From NCBI GenBank assembly GCA_029245345.1, contig JAQWPM010000012.1:1-64000 (forward strand): a DNA stretch of 64,000 nucleotides, given 5' to 3'. The notes under the pieces are model-generated. The model was not told where the DNA came from. It searched no databases and saw nothing but the letters and a program-made list of their open reading frames with translations. The stretch comes from Longimicrobiales bacterium. Its GTDB lineage: Bacteria; Gemmatimonadota; Gemmatimonadetes; Longimicrobiales; Gaopeijiaceae. Made by a program: the position numbers and the translations under genes. Shown here in pieces: positions 24,971-33,622 of the stretch (positions are counted from its first letter, which is position 1; every line of letters starts with the position of its first letter).

Positions 24971-26323
24971 ATGAAAAAGACAAATCGTGGGCGCGCGCAG
25001 CGCCGAGTCTGGGACGGTCGAGAAGGTACCGGCTACCCGAAAACGTCACAATCCTGCTTCACTTTCCTGCTGTGTCTTACCCTAGGAGCGTGCGGCGTTC
25101 CGGGTGGAGACGCCGCGGAAAGCACAGGACAGGACGCTGCCATTGGTGTCCGCTCCGGCATCGAGGTCCTGATCAGCGATTCGTTGCATCTCGTCCGTGG
25201 GAAACGGGTCGGGCTGCTCACGAATCATACGGGCGTCTATTTTCGAGACTTCGAGCAGGAAGCTGGAGCCCCGCGGGAGTTCGGAAGCATGATCGACGCA
25301 CTCCACGAGTCACCAGATATGGATCTCGTGGCCCTCTACGGTCCGGAGCACGGCATCCGCGGTGAGGAACGAGCGGGAGCTCACATCGAGAGCGGGGTCG
25401 ACGACAAGACCGGACTCACGATCCACTCACTGTATGGACAGACACGCCGTCCCACGCCTGAGATGCTGGAAGGTGTGGACGTTCTGGTCTTCGACATGCA
25501 GGACATCGGCGCTCGATACTACACCTACGTCTCCACCATGGCCTACGCGATGGAAGCGGCTGGTGAGAACGGTGTCCCTTTTGTGGTTCTCGACCGCCCG
25601 AACCCCATCCGAGGGGACGCGGTGCAGGGCAATGTGCTGGATCCGGAATACTCGACGTTCGTCGGGCTGTACCCCGTCCCAATGAGACACGGCATGACCG
25701 CGGGTGAACTCGCTCGCATGTTCGTCGGCGAATTCGGCATCGACGTGGATCTCACGGTCGTGCCCATGGAGGGCTGGCGGCGCTCCATGACCTTCGAAGA
25801 GACTGGACTGCCTTGGGTGGCCCCGTCCCCGAACATCCCGACCCAAGAAAGCGCGCTGGCCTATCCGGGCACGTGTCTCTTTGAAGGCACGCCTCTGTCG
25901 GTCGGGCGCGGAACCGAGCGAGCCTTTCAATGGATCGGCGCACCGTGGCTGGACGGCCCCGCCCTCGCTGAGGCCCTGAACGGGTATAACCTGGAAGGGG
26001 TCAGCTTCGAGGCAGTCACATTTACGCCCTCCAACGCCGGCGACAGGAAGTTCGAAGGCCAGGAAGTGTCGGGCGTCCGCTTGGTCCCATCCGCAACGAA
26101 CTACGATGCCTCGAAGGCTGCGGTCGCCATGCTGATCGAGGCACGAGCGATGTCCGGCGACGATTGGTCGTGGAGCGTGGGACACTTCGACCGGCTTGCT
26201 GGAACAGATCAGTTGCGGATTGGGCTGGACGCTGAAGAGAGCTTCACCGCATTGGTCTCCACGTGGGACGCTCAGACGTCCGCATTCGAAGTATTGCGTG
26301 CCCCCTACCTGATCTACAATTGA
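24971..26323 (+). CDS. namZ: NamZ-like exo-beta-N-acetylmuramidase (DUF1343, GH171), lipoprotein
   Basis: DUF1343 proteins were identified as GH171 exo-N-acetylmuramidases (NamZ), releasing terminal MurNAc from glycan ends. The N-terminus carries a lipoprotein signal (FTFLLCLTLGAC). Family sequence includes RVGLLTNHTGV, YGPEHGIRGEERAGAHIESG, VDVLVFDMQDIGARYYTYVS, DRPNPIRGD, LYPVPMRHGMTAGELARMF and APSPNIPTQESALAYPGTCLFEGTPLSVGRGT. I use the ATG at 24971; the open frame reaches 24920. The stop TGA overlaps the next ATG by one base (TGATG), so it is coupled to the M14 gene. In Bacillus subtilis, namZ lies with nagZ and amiE; the same functions recur here divergently. Confidence 0.9.
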   Translation: MKKTNRGRAQRRVWDGREGTGYPKTSQSCFTFLLCLTLGACGVPGGDAAESTGQDAAIGVRSGIEVLISDSLHLVRGKRVGLLTNHTGVYFRDFEQEAGAPREFGSMIDALHESPDMDLVALYGPEHGIRGEERAGAHIESGVDDKTGLTIHSLYGQTRRPTPEMLEGVDVLVFDMQDIGARYYTYVSTMAYAMEAAGENGVPFVVLDRPNPIRGDAVQGNVLDPEYSTFVGLYPVPMRHGMTAGELARMFVGEFGIDVDLTVVPMEGWRRSMTFEETGLPWVAPSPNIPTQESALAYPGTCLFEGTPLSVGRGTERAFQWIGAPWLDGPALAEALNGYNLEGVSFEAVTFTPSNAGDRKFEGQEVSGVRLVPSATNYDASKAAVAMLIEARAMSGDDWSWSVGHFDRLAGTDQLRIGLDAEESFTALVSTWDAQTSAFEVLRAPYLIYN

Positions 26324-27657
26324 TGAAGACTCTCGCGCTGTTCGGAGCTGTTTTCCTCGCTGCCTGCGGGGGTAGCACCGGTGCCGCACCTGCATCGACG
26401 GCGTCCGCAGCAAGTCCTAGCCCTGAGCCACATGCCACGACTGCCGGCACGACCACCGCCGCCGCATTGATCGATCTGTACTCCGGAACAAGGGTCCCAG
26501 GACTCGAAGATCGACGCTTCAACCATGACACGTATTGGAACGCGGTGGCCCCATTCCTGGGGGGCAACGTGTCGTCTCGGGTCGCAGGAGAGAGCTCCGA
26601 GGGCCGGGAGATCCGCCATCTGACGTTCGGCTCGGGCCCGACGACGGTCCTGCTGTGGTCACAAATGCACGGCAACGAAAGCACCGCGTCGATGTCACTC
26701 GCAGACATCGTACGGTTCTTCCATGAGCGCGGTGATCACCCGCTGGTTCGACGTATCGCCCAAGGCGCGACGATCCACATGGTCCCCATGCTCAACCCGG
26801 ATGGCGCGGAGCGTTTCCAGCGAAGGAACGCACAAGGGATCGATGTGAACCGCGACGCTCGTCGACTCCAGACGCCCGAGGGACGGACGCTCAAGGCGGT
26901 AAACGACGCCCTCCAACCCGACTTCGGATTCAATCTGCACGACCAGGGGGCGGCGGTTCGCGTGGGCACAACGGACCGAGGAGTCGCGATCGCGCTGCTG
27001 GCCCCCGCGTTCAACGAAGCCCGCGACGTCGACGCGAAACGACGTCGTGCAATGCAGGTCGCCTCGTTGATCATCGAGGCGATGGACCCACTGGTCGGCG
27101 GTCAGATCGCGAAATACGACGACACGTTCAATCCGCGTGCCTTCGGCGATCTCATGGGCCAGTGGGGTGCGAGCACAGTGTTGATCGAGTCAGGCGGGTA
27201 CACGGACGACCCCCAGAAGCAGCATCTCCGGAAGACGAACTTCGTAGGCATCCTGAGTGCGCTCGATGCCATCGCTACCGGCCGGTACGCCGACTACAGC
27301 CCAGACGACTATGAAGAGCTCGCCTACAACGGTCGACGAGTGCCCGATCTACTCATCGTCGGGGGCACGATCGCGGTGCCCGGAGTACCGCCCCTCGCCG
27401 CAGACATTCTGCTCAACTACGACCGGCCGCTCATGTTCGAGGCAGGTGTGATCTCAGACATTGGTGACATGGGCCTCACAGAGGCTCAGGACACTTTAGA
27501 CGTCTCGGGCCTGTTCCTGATTCCAACTCGCGAAGCACTCGACGAGGATGGCGGCCTGAATACCGGAGCGCCGGCTTACTTCATCGTCGCAGAAGACCCC
27601 GAGGGCCGACGGGTCCGGTTCAGGTTCGAGGGAGAACCGCCCCGCAGGGAAGACTGA
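26323..27657 (+). CDS. M14-family zinc carboxypeptidase lipoprotein, possible muropeptide peptidase
   Basis: The ATG at 26323 overlaps the namZ stop and gives a lipoprotein signal (LALFGAVFLAAC) followed by an Ala/Thr/Pro-rich linker. M14 zinc ligands and catalytic residues are visible: SQMHGNEST (HxxE), NPDGAERFQRRNAQGIDVNR (substrate Arg region), FNLHDQG (third ligand His) and VLIESGGY (catalytic Glu). Length 444. M14 enzymes include animal-type carboxypeptidases and bacterial enzymes that cut the gamma-D-Glu-meso-Dap bond of wall peptides. Its coupling to namZ argues for the second kind, but this is inference from context. Confidence 0.85.
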   Translation: MKTLALFGAVFLAACGGSTGAAPASTASAASPSPEPHATTAGTTTAAALIDLYSGTRVPGLEDRRFNHDTYWNAVAPFLGGNVSSRVAGESSEGREIRHLTFGSGPTTVLLWSQMHGNESTASMSLADIVRFFHERGDHPLVRRIAQGATIHMVPMLNPDGAERFQRRNAQGIDVNRDARRLQTPEGRTLKAVNDALQPDFGFNLHDQGAAVRVGTTDRGVAIALLAPAFNEARDVDAKRRRAMQVASLIIEAMDPLVGGQIAKYDDTFNPRAFGDLMGQWGASTVLIESGGYTDDPQKQHLRKTNFVGILSALDAIATGRYADYSPDDYEELAYNGRRVPDLLIVGGTIAVPGVPPLAADILLNYDRPLMFEAGVISDIGDMGLTEAQDTLDVSGLFLIPTREALDEDGGLNTGAPAYFIVAEDPEGRRVRFRFEGEPPRRED

Positions 27658-27682
27658 CGCCAATGACCCGGGGGCCTCAAGG

Positions 27683-27960
27683 CTAGTCCGCCTTGAGTAC
27701 CTCGATCGGACCCGCCGCCGTCGCTTGGATCGCGGGTCGAATGCAGGCAACTAACACTCCCGTGCCAAGAAGCACAGCCACACCCACGAACGTGAGCGGA
27801 GCGCCCGGTTCCACGCCATACGAGGAAGCTACCCAGTAGGCGTGAGGTACCCATCACGGCACTGAGCCCAATCAGAAGTCCGGCACCCGATATGCGCATC
27901 CCTTCAGGACGAGCAGGAGTGGCCGCCATTGCGCGCACGGCGAGGTGCCTCAGGCGGGTC
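27683..27960 (-). pseudogene. Remnant of ADOP permease C-terminus with a frameshift
   Basis: On the minus strand, 27960-27822 encodes PEGMRISGAGLLIGLSAVMG and TSRLLGSFL. After a one-base shift near 27821, the frame continues YGVEPGAPLTFVGVAVL, GVLVACIRPAIQATAAGPIE and VLKAD, then a TAG at 27683-27685. This is the last 90 or so residues of the FtsX-like domain of an ADOP/MacB-type permease. The rest is absent; the D-amino-acid transaminase gene begins immediately upstream. Confidence 0.8.
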
Positions 27961-27975
27961 AGCCGCTCGGCCTCA

Positions 27976-28848
27976 CTACTCGGTCCCGACCGCCGCACCC
28001 TTCGTCTCCTCGACATAGGCTCGGAACAGGTCCGACAGGTGTCGAGCCACTGGACCAACGGTGCCGTCGCCCACCGGCCGGCCGTCCACTTGGACACACG
28101 GTTTCACTTCGCCGGTCGTACCGGTGTAGAAGACCTCGGACGCTCGACGCAGTTCTTCGAGCTGAATCGGGCGTTCCTCATGCGCGATCCCATGCTTGGC
28201 AGCGAGTTCAAGGACCACGGCTCGTGTGATGCCGGGTAGGATGTGGTTGGTCTTAGGGTGGGTGACCGTCACGCCATCGATGACCGCCCACACGTTCATG
28301 TGGGCACCCTCGATAGCCACTCCATCTCGCACGAGGATCGCATCATCAGCACCCTGGTCGATCGCTTCCTGGAAAGCCATCGCGTTGGGCAGCAGGCCGA
28401 TCGTCTTCACGTCCACACGGCTCCAGCGACGATCCGGCACAGTTGCCGCGGTGAAGCCTTCGGTCCAACGCTCATCCGTGGGGCGGTCCCAGGTCTTCGC
28501 ATAGGCGTAGACCGTCGGCTGGACGGGGTCCTTCGGGAAGTAATGAGTGCGCGGCGCAGCGCCGCGCGTGATCTGCAGATAAACCAAAGATGTCGGCGCG
28601 TCGGCAAGTCCGTTCTCTGCGATTAACCGACGATGCATCGCTTCCAAGCCATCAACAGGATAGTCGATGCGTATCCAGGCGAGACCCTTTTCCAACCGCT
28701 CCAGGTGTCTGTCGAGCCCGAACGGGGAACCGTGGTAGAACGGGGTGACCTCGTACAAACCGTCGGCGAGGAGAAATCCGCGGTCGTCGGGAGAGATCTT
28801 GGCTTCCTCTTTGGGAAGGAACTCGCCGTTCAGGAAGACAGTGCTCAT
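27976..28848 (-). CDS. PLP class IV aminotransferase, D-amino-acid transaminase-like
   Basis: This fold-type IV PLP enzyme begins MSTVFLNGEFLPKEEAKISP at the ATG at 28848, giving 290 residues. RGFLLADGLYEVTPFYHG is the N-terminal signature and VDVKTIGLLPNAMAFQEA holds the PLP-binding Lys. GADDAILVRDGVAIEGAHMNVWAV and YTGTTGEVKPCVQVDG complete the class IV pattern. The closest well-known type is D-alanine transaminase (Dat), which interconverts D-Ala and D-Glu for the cell wall; branched-chain transaminase is a less likely alternative. The open frame to 28932 lacks family similarity. Confidence 0.88.
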   Translation of the reverse strand: MSTVFLNGEFLPKEEAKISPDDRGFLLADGLYEVTPFYHGSPFGLDRHLERLEKGLAWIRIDYPVDGLEAMHRRLIAENGLADAPTSLVYLQITRGAAPRTHYFPKDPVQPTVYAYAKTWDRPTDERWTEGFTAATVPDRRWSRVDVKTIGLLPNAMAFQEAIDQGADDAILVRDGVAIEGAHMNVWAVIDGVTVTHPKTNHILPGITRAVVLELAAKHGIAHEERPIQLEELRRASEVFYTGTTGEVKPCVQVDGRPVGDGTVGPVARHLSDLFRAYVEETKGAAVGTE

Positions 28849-28929
28849 TGCTGGACCTGTGCAGTAAAAAGAAGTGCCGCGCGATGACTCGGGCCGTTGT
28901 CGCCCAAAGATGACGAGCCCCGGTAAAAA

Positions 28930-28968
28930 CAAAAGGGGGAGCGTTCCGAAGAACGCTCCCCCTCATTT
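28930..28968 (-). terminator. Intrinsic terminator after pspA
   Basis: AGGGGGAGCGTTC (28934-28946) and GAACGCTCCCCCT (28951-28963) form a 13-bp perfect stem with a CGAA-type tetraloop. On the minus strand it is followed by TTTTGTTTTT. On the plus strand CATTTTT follows, so it may work both ways. Confidence 0.9.
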
Positions 28969-28991
28969 TTCGCGTGAACGACCCGATGGAA

Positions 28992-29861
28992 TCAGGTGTC
29001 TACGTTGTTCTCTCCGAGCGACTCGAATTCCGAGAGCAACTCAGCCTCTGGAATCGATGCAGCCTCCTCCTCGGAAACCTCCTCGACCTGCGCTTCCTGG
29101 ACTGCCGGAGCAGCCTGGGCCGCGGCGGGTGCGTCACCCGCTTCCAGTTGCCTGACCTCTTCCGAGCCTTCACCGATAAGACCCATCTGGCTCTTGAGCG
29201 CGAGGAGCTTGTCCTCGAGGTCCGCACCGCCAGCGTCCCCGCCGGCTTCGAGCTTGAGGAAGTCCTGTTCGAGCGAGTCGCCACCGAGCGCCTCTGTAAC
29301 CTCGGAGTGCGCGATGACCTTGCGCTCCTCGTCCTCGATCTTGTCCGCCATGCGGTTGAACGCCTCGAACGCAGACGTGTCTGAAAGACCAGACATGGTC
29401 TCATGAATACGGCGCTGGGCCTGCGCTCTCTTCTGCTTGGCGATCAGGAGGTTCCGCTTGCGCTTGGCCTCCTCGATCTTGTCGTTGAGCTGACGGAGCG
29501 AACCCTTGAGCTTCTCCGTCTCACCCGCCTGCGCCTGCCATGTCTGCTGAATGACGCGCGCGCGTTCGGCGTGCTCTTGCTGGCGGATCAGCGCCTGCTT
29601 AGCCAGATCGTCACGTCCCTCCTTAACCGCGAGCATCGCCCGATGCTCCCAATCCCGGGACTGCTTCACCTCATCGTCCAACTGCGCCTTGAGCTTGCGC
29701 TCGTCAGCAATGGCCGCCGCAACTTCGCGCTTGGCTTTCGCCAGCTGGTCCCGCATGTCGATGATGATCTGGTTCAACATCTTCTCAGGATCTTCAGCCC
29801 GAGAGATGAGATCATTGATGTTCGACTTAATCATCGTCGAGAATTTTGTGAAAATGCTCAT
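28992..29861 (-). CDS. pspA: PspA/IM30-family membrane-stress protein with acidic C-terminal extension
   Basis: PspA proteins are ESCRT-III-like coiled-coil proteins that bind and protect the inner membrane. The amphipathic start MSIFTKFSTMIKSNINDLIS is followed by EDPEKMLNQIIIDMRDQLAK and a long coiled coil (about residues 25-185) rich in Lys, Glu, Gln and Arg. From about 225 an extra Ala/Glu-rich acidic tail (EAQVEEVSEEEAASIPEAEL) extends to residue 289, longer than the usual 220-230. It starts 3 bp after the stop of the YbjN-like gene and ends before a strong terminator. Confidence 0.93.
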   Translation of the reverse strand: MSIFTKFSTMIKSNINDLISRAEDPEKMLNQIIIDMRDQLAKAKREVAAAIADERKLKAQLDDEVKQSRDWEHRAMLAVKEGRDDLAKQALIRQQEHAERARVIQQTWQAQAGETEKLKGSLRQLNDKIEEAKRKRNLLIAKQKRAQAQRRIHETMSGLSDTSAFEAFNRMADKIEDEERKVIAHSEVTEALGGDSLEQDFLKLEAGGDAGGADLEDKLLALKSQMGLIGEGSEEVRQLEAGDAPAAAQAAPAVQEAQVEEVSEEEAASIPEAELLSEFESLGENNVDT

Positions 29862-29864
29862 CGA

Positions 29865-30293
29865 TTAACCCTCCGCCCCTTCGGCCGCGCTGCTGTCAGC
29901 GGCAGCGACGCCAGCCAGCGCACGAACGCGTTCCATATGACCTGTTGCAGCCAACTCGATGGATTCCATCGATGCACGCAATTCATGGAAGTCGAGCGTT
30001 TCGAGCTCGAGCGTATCGCTCAAGATCAACTCGCCTTCTTCGATGCCGTAAGCGCCATGCACGACGTCCGTCGCATTGAGCTCCAGTAGCGTCCGATAGA
30101 GCTCCATCTCGGACGCGAGCGTCTCGGGAAGATCCATGAGCTTCATGCGGATCAGCAAGAGTGCGTCGGCGTGATGGACGACTACGGGGAGTCCACTGTT
30201 ATGGCCCCGTACAAGGTACATACCCTCGTCGACCTCCTCATACTCGATGTCCATACGAATCAAGAAGCTCTCAAGATCCTCTCGGGTTACCAT
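29865..30293 (-). CDS. YbjN/CesT-like small acidic protein, partner of PspA
   Basis: The 142 residues begin MVTREDLESFLIRMDIEYEE, followed by YLVRGHNSGLPVVVHHADALL and a hydrophobic LLLIRMKLMDLP helix. LYRTLLELNATDVVHGAYGI and ELILSDTLELETLDFHELRA complete an alpha/beta pattern like the YbjN domain and type III chaperone (CesT) fold. No enzyme motif is seen. Four bases separate its stop from pspA, so the two are made together, which suggests a binding partner or regulator of PspA. The C-terminal Ala/Ser/Glu tail is probably disordered. Confidence 0.75.
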   Translation of the reverse strand: MVTREDLESFLIRMDIEYEEVDEGMYLVRGHNSGLPVVVHHADALLLIRMKLMDLPETLASEMELYRTLLELNATDVVHGAYGIEEGELILSDTLELETLDFHELRASMESIELAATGHMERVRALAGVAAADSSAAEGAEG

Positions 30294-30499
30294 GACCGTC
30301 TCCGTTCTCTGAGTCTCCGCGGGGCGGAATGTCGATTCCGTATCTAGGACCGAACCCTACGGCCCCGCGCGAATCCCGGTTTCTTACCGGGCGATTGTCC
30401 TGCTACCCCAAGCCACCGGGACCATTAAAGGTAAAGCGTCTTCTGCTGCGTTGCAGTACTTACCCGCGCTGGACGGGCAGCGTGCCCCCCACAAGCAGC
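30294..30499. other. Intergenic region between uvrA and the ybjN-like/pspA operon
   Basis: These 206 bp must hold the uvrA terminator and the promoter for the ybjN-like/pspA operon. Visible hairpins are CCCGGT/ACCGGG (30375-30391) and GGGCA/TGCCC (near 30475-30487). Unlike enterobacterial psp, no sigma-54 consensus is present. I see no ORF or RNA gene. Confidence 0.45.
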
Positions 30500-33415
30500 C
30501 TAGGACTCCAACAATGGCGCCAAATGCTGGCCTGTGTAGGACTCTTTCACCTTAGCCACTTCCTCAGGCGTTCCTTCCACGACGATACGGCCACCACCCG
30601 CTCCACCTTCAGGGCCGAGATCGATGACCCAGTCAGCGGTCTTTACTACGTGTAGGTTGTGCTCGATCACGACAACTGTATTTCCGAGGTCGACCAACCG
30701 ATGCAGGACGTCGAGCAGAACGCGAACGTCCTCGAAATGCAATCCGGTGGTGGGTTCGTCAAGGATGTACAACGTCTGGCCTGTGGCCTTCTTCGAAAGC
30801 TCGGTCGCCAATTTCACGCGTTGCGCCTCACCACCCGACAGCGTTGTGGCGGACTGACCGAGGTGCACATACCCAAGTCCGACGTCGTGAAGCGTCTGGA
30901 GCTTGATCTTGATCTTAGGGACCGGCTCGAAGAAATCGAGAGCGTCCTCGACCGTCAGGTCGAGCACGTCCGCGATGTTCTTACCCTTGTAGTAGACATC
31001 CAAGGTCTCGCGATTGTATCGACGACCGCGACAGACATCACAGGGCACGTACACGTCCGGTAAGAAGTGCATCTCGATCTTCACGAGGCCGTCGCCCGAA
31101 CACGCCTCACAACGGCCGCCCTTCACATTGAAGGAGAAGCGCCCCGGCCCGTAGCCTCGCATCTGGGACTCGGGCAAATTCGCGAAGAGCTCGCGAATCG
31201 GCGTAAAGAGCCCGGTGTACGTCGCCGGATTCGAACGCGGCGTGCGACCAATGGGCGACTGATCGACATCGATGACCTTGTCGATGAGTTCGAGCCCGTG
31301 GATCGCGTCGTGGCCGGCTGACACGAGCTTACTGCGATAGAAGAGGCGCGCGAGGGCATGGTAGAGCGTCTCGTTCACCAGTGTGGATTTTCCGGATCCG
31401 CTGACTCCGGTCACGCAGATGAACGCCCCCAAGGGGAAGCCGACGTCGATCTTCTGCAGGTTATTTCCCCGTGCTCCGCGCACGGTGAGTATGCGTTCCG
31501 GCGAGGGAGGCCGGCGCTCCTTCGGGACGGCGATTTCGCGATCCCCCCGGAGGTACGCGGCGGTGAGGGAACGCTCTGACTCCATGAGCTCCTCATAGTT
31601 CCCACTCGCGACGACCTCTCCCCCATGGCGACCTGCGCCGGGCCCGAGATCCACGATGTAATCCGCCATTCGGATCGTGTCCTCATCATGTTCGACGACA
31701 ACGACGGTGTTTCCGAGATCACGAAGGTGCTGCAGCGTGGCAAGCAGCCGGGCGTTGTCACGCTGGTGCAGTCCGATAGAAGGCTCGTCCAAGATGTAGA
31801 GCACGCCGACCAGCTGGCTTCCGATCTGAGTCGCGAGTCGAATTCGCTGTGCCTCTCCACCCGACAAGGACCCGGCAGAGCGGCCAAGCGTGAGGTATTC
31901 CAGACCCACATCCCGAAGGAAACGAAGGCGCTCACCGACCTCTTTGAGGATGGGTCCAGCGATCTCCGCTGGAAGCGGCCGAATGGGGTTCTTCTTCCTC
32001 GACTTCTTGGGCTTCTCGCCACGGGCTTGTACTGGCAATCCATCGATGAAGGCAGCCGCGCCCCCGATGGACATCTCGACGACATCTCCCAACGATTTTC
32101 CGCCGATCGTCACGGCACGGGACGATGCCTTCAAGCGGGTCCCCGAACAGGTTCCACACGAGAGTGTCGACATGTAGTCGTCCAGCTGGTTCCTGACGAC
32201 TTCCGACTGTGTCTCGCGATAACGCCGCTCCACGTTCTCCAGCACACCTTCCCACTTGTCCTGGTAATGCCCATCGAACTCGCCCGCACCCGACTTGTAC
32301 GGGAACCGGATCTTCATGTCGCCGGAGCCGTGGAGCACCGCGTGGCGGACATCGTCTTCGAGTTGGCCCCAAGGCGTGTTCGGGTCGAACTCGTACGCCT
32401 CAGCCAGACCGGGGATCACGGAGCGCCGCAGGTGGCCGGACGGGTCACCCCAGGGAAGGATGACGCCTTCCAGGATGGACACGGACGGGTCCGCTGTCAG
32501 GAGGTTGGGATTGACCTCTTTTCTGGTTCCTAACCCGCCACAGTCTTCACAAGCGCCATAAGGAGAATTGAACGAGAACTGACGCGGCTCAAGCTCCGGC
32601 AGACTCGTCCCACACGTATCGCACGCATAGTATTCGCTGAACACGTGTTCGACCGGATCACTCTTCTTGACGTGCTCGATGACCTCCATGATCCCGTCGC
32701 CCGTACGAAGCGCCGTCTCCACGGAGTCCGCCAAACGCTCCCGATCCTTTTCGCGCACCACGAGCCGGTCAACAACAACTGAAATGTCATGGTTCTCGTA
32801 CCGGTTCAACTGCGGAGGTTCAGTGAGGTCATACGTCTTGCCGTCGACTCTGACTCTGACGAAACCCTCCTTCCGCGCCTTCTCGAACATGATGACGAAT
32901 TCACCCTTCCGCCCCCTAACCAGGGGAGCGAGAACCTCTATTCGATTCCCCTCCTCCAAGGCCAGAAGCTGATCCACAATCTGCGTGGCAGATTGCCGGA
33001 TGACCGGGTCACCGCAAGTGGGACAGTGGGGTGTACCGGCCCGAGCCCAAAGAAGCCGGAGGTAGTCATAGATCTCCGTGACCGTGCCAACGGTTGAGCG
33101 CGGGTTTCGGCTGACCGTCTTCTGCTCAATAGAGATGGCCGGCGACAGACCTTCGATCGAGTCGACGTCGGGTTTCTCCATGAGCCCCAGGAACTGACGC
33201 GCATAAGCGGACAGGGACTCCACGTACCGGCGTTGGCCCTCGGCGTAAATCGTGTCGAACGCCAGGGATGACTTCCCTGAGCCTGAAAGACCGGTAATTA
33301 CGACCAGTTTTTCACGAGGCAGCTCGACGTCGATGTTCCGCAGATTGTGCTCGCGGGCACCGCGGACAATGAGTTTCTCGGACGCGGCGGTGGCCGACTT
33401 GGAAGTTTTTGCCAT
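30500..33415 (-). CDS. uvrA: Excinuclease ABC subunit A
   Basis: UvrA is the damage-sensing ATPase of nucleotide excision repair. It starts at the ATG at 33415 ([20 protein letters not shown]); the open frame to 33484 is not family-like. The first ATPase has [20 protein letters not shown] and the second [15 protein letters not shown]. Both ABC signatures are present: [20 protein letters not shown] and [19 protein letters not shown]. Zinc-binding Cys clusters CPTCGDP, CDTCG...CEDCGG and CEACSGDG...CDVCRG are intact. The C-terminal Gly-rich turn [20 protein letters not shown] is typical. A Lys-rich insert ([14 protein letters not shown]) precedes the first signature. 971 residues, normal. Confidence 0.97.
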   Translation of the reverse strand: MAKTSKSATAASEKLIVRGAREHNLRNIDVELPREKLVVITGLSGSGKSSLAFDTIYAEGQRRYVESLSAYARQFLGLMEKPDVDSIEGLSPAISIEQKTVSRNPRSTVGTVTEIYDYLRLLWARAGTPHCPTCGDPVIRQSATQIVDQLLALEEGNRIEVLAPLVRGRKGEFVIMFEKARKEGFVRVRVDGKTYDLTEPPQLNRYENHDISVVVDRLVVREKDRERLADSVETALRTGDGIMEVIEHVKKSDPVEHVFSEYYACDTCGTSLPELEPRQFSFNSPYGACEDCGGLGTRKEVNPNLLTADPSVSILEGVILPWGDPSGHLRRSVIPGLAEAYEFDPNTPWGQLEDDVRHAVLHGSGDMKIRFPYKSGAGEFDGHYQDKWEGVLENVERRYRETQSEVVRNQLDDYMSTLSCGTCSGTRLKASSRAVTIGGKSLGDVVEMSIGGAAAFIDGLPVQARGEKPKKSRKKNPIRPLPAEIAGPILKEVGERLRFLRDVGLEYLTLGRSAGSLSGGEAQRIRLATQIGSQLVGVLYILDEPSIGLHQRDNARLLATLQHLRDLGNTVVVVEHDEDTIRMADYIVDLGPGAGRHGGEVVASGNYEELMESERSLTAAYLRGDREIAVPKERRPPSPERILTVRGARGNNLQKIDVGFPLGAFICVTGVSGSGKSTLVNETLYHALARLFYRSKLVSAGHDAIHGLELIDKVIDVDQSPIGRTPRSNPATYTGLFTPIRELFANLPESQMRGYGPGRFSFNVKGGRCEACSGDGLVKIEMHFLPDVYVPCDVCRGRRYNRETLDVYYKGKNIADVLDLTVEDALDFFEPVPKIKIKLQTLHDVGLGYVHLGQSATTLSGGEAQRVKLATELSKKATGQTLYILDEPTTGLHFEDVRVLLDVLHRLVDLGNTVVVIEHNLHVVKTADWVIDLGPEGGAGGGRIVVEGTPEEVAKVKESYTGQHLAPLLES

Positions 33416-33541
33416 AGCAGGGGAAGTTAACGGCCGGGGGTGGGCGGGTTCAATCCGCTTGTGTAGAGCGACGGCGTCCCCCATCTGGCGCGGGGGTCAA
33501 GGCGAGCGGCTCTCCACACCCGCTCCGCGCGGGTCACTTCG

Positions 33542-33566
33542 AAAAACACCAGCTCCTCTGCTGGTG
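33542..33566 (-). terminator. Intrinsic terminator after tamB
   Basis: On the minus strand CACCAGC-AGAGGA-GCTGGTG is followed by TTTTTCG. It lies 57 bp after the tamB stop and probably ends the long minus-strand operon. A second GC hairpin (CCCGC/GCGGG) lies near 33518-33532. Confidence 0.85.
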
Positions 33567-33622
33567 ATGCCGGCGGAATGGGGCGCGGAGGAGCGATCCT
33601 GGGCCTTAGCGTCAGGCCTCGG

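Noticed and set aside
30294-30499. Sigma-54 promoter for pspA, as in enterobacteria
   Set aside because: No TGGCAC-N5-TTGC pattern was found in the region on the minus strand.
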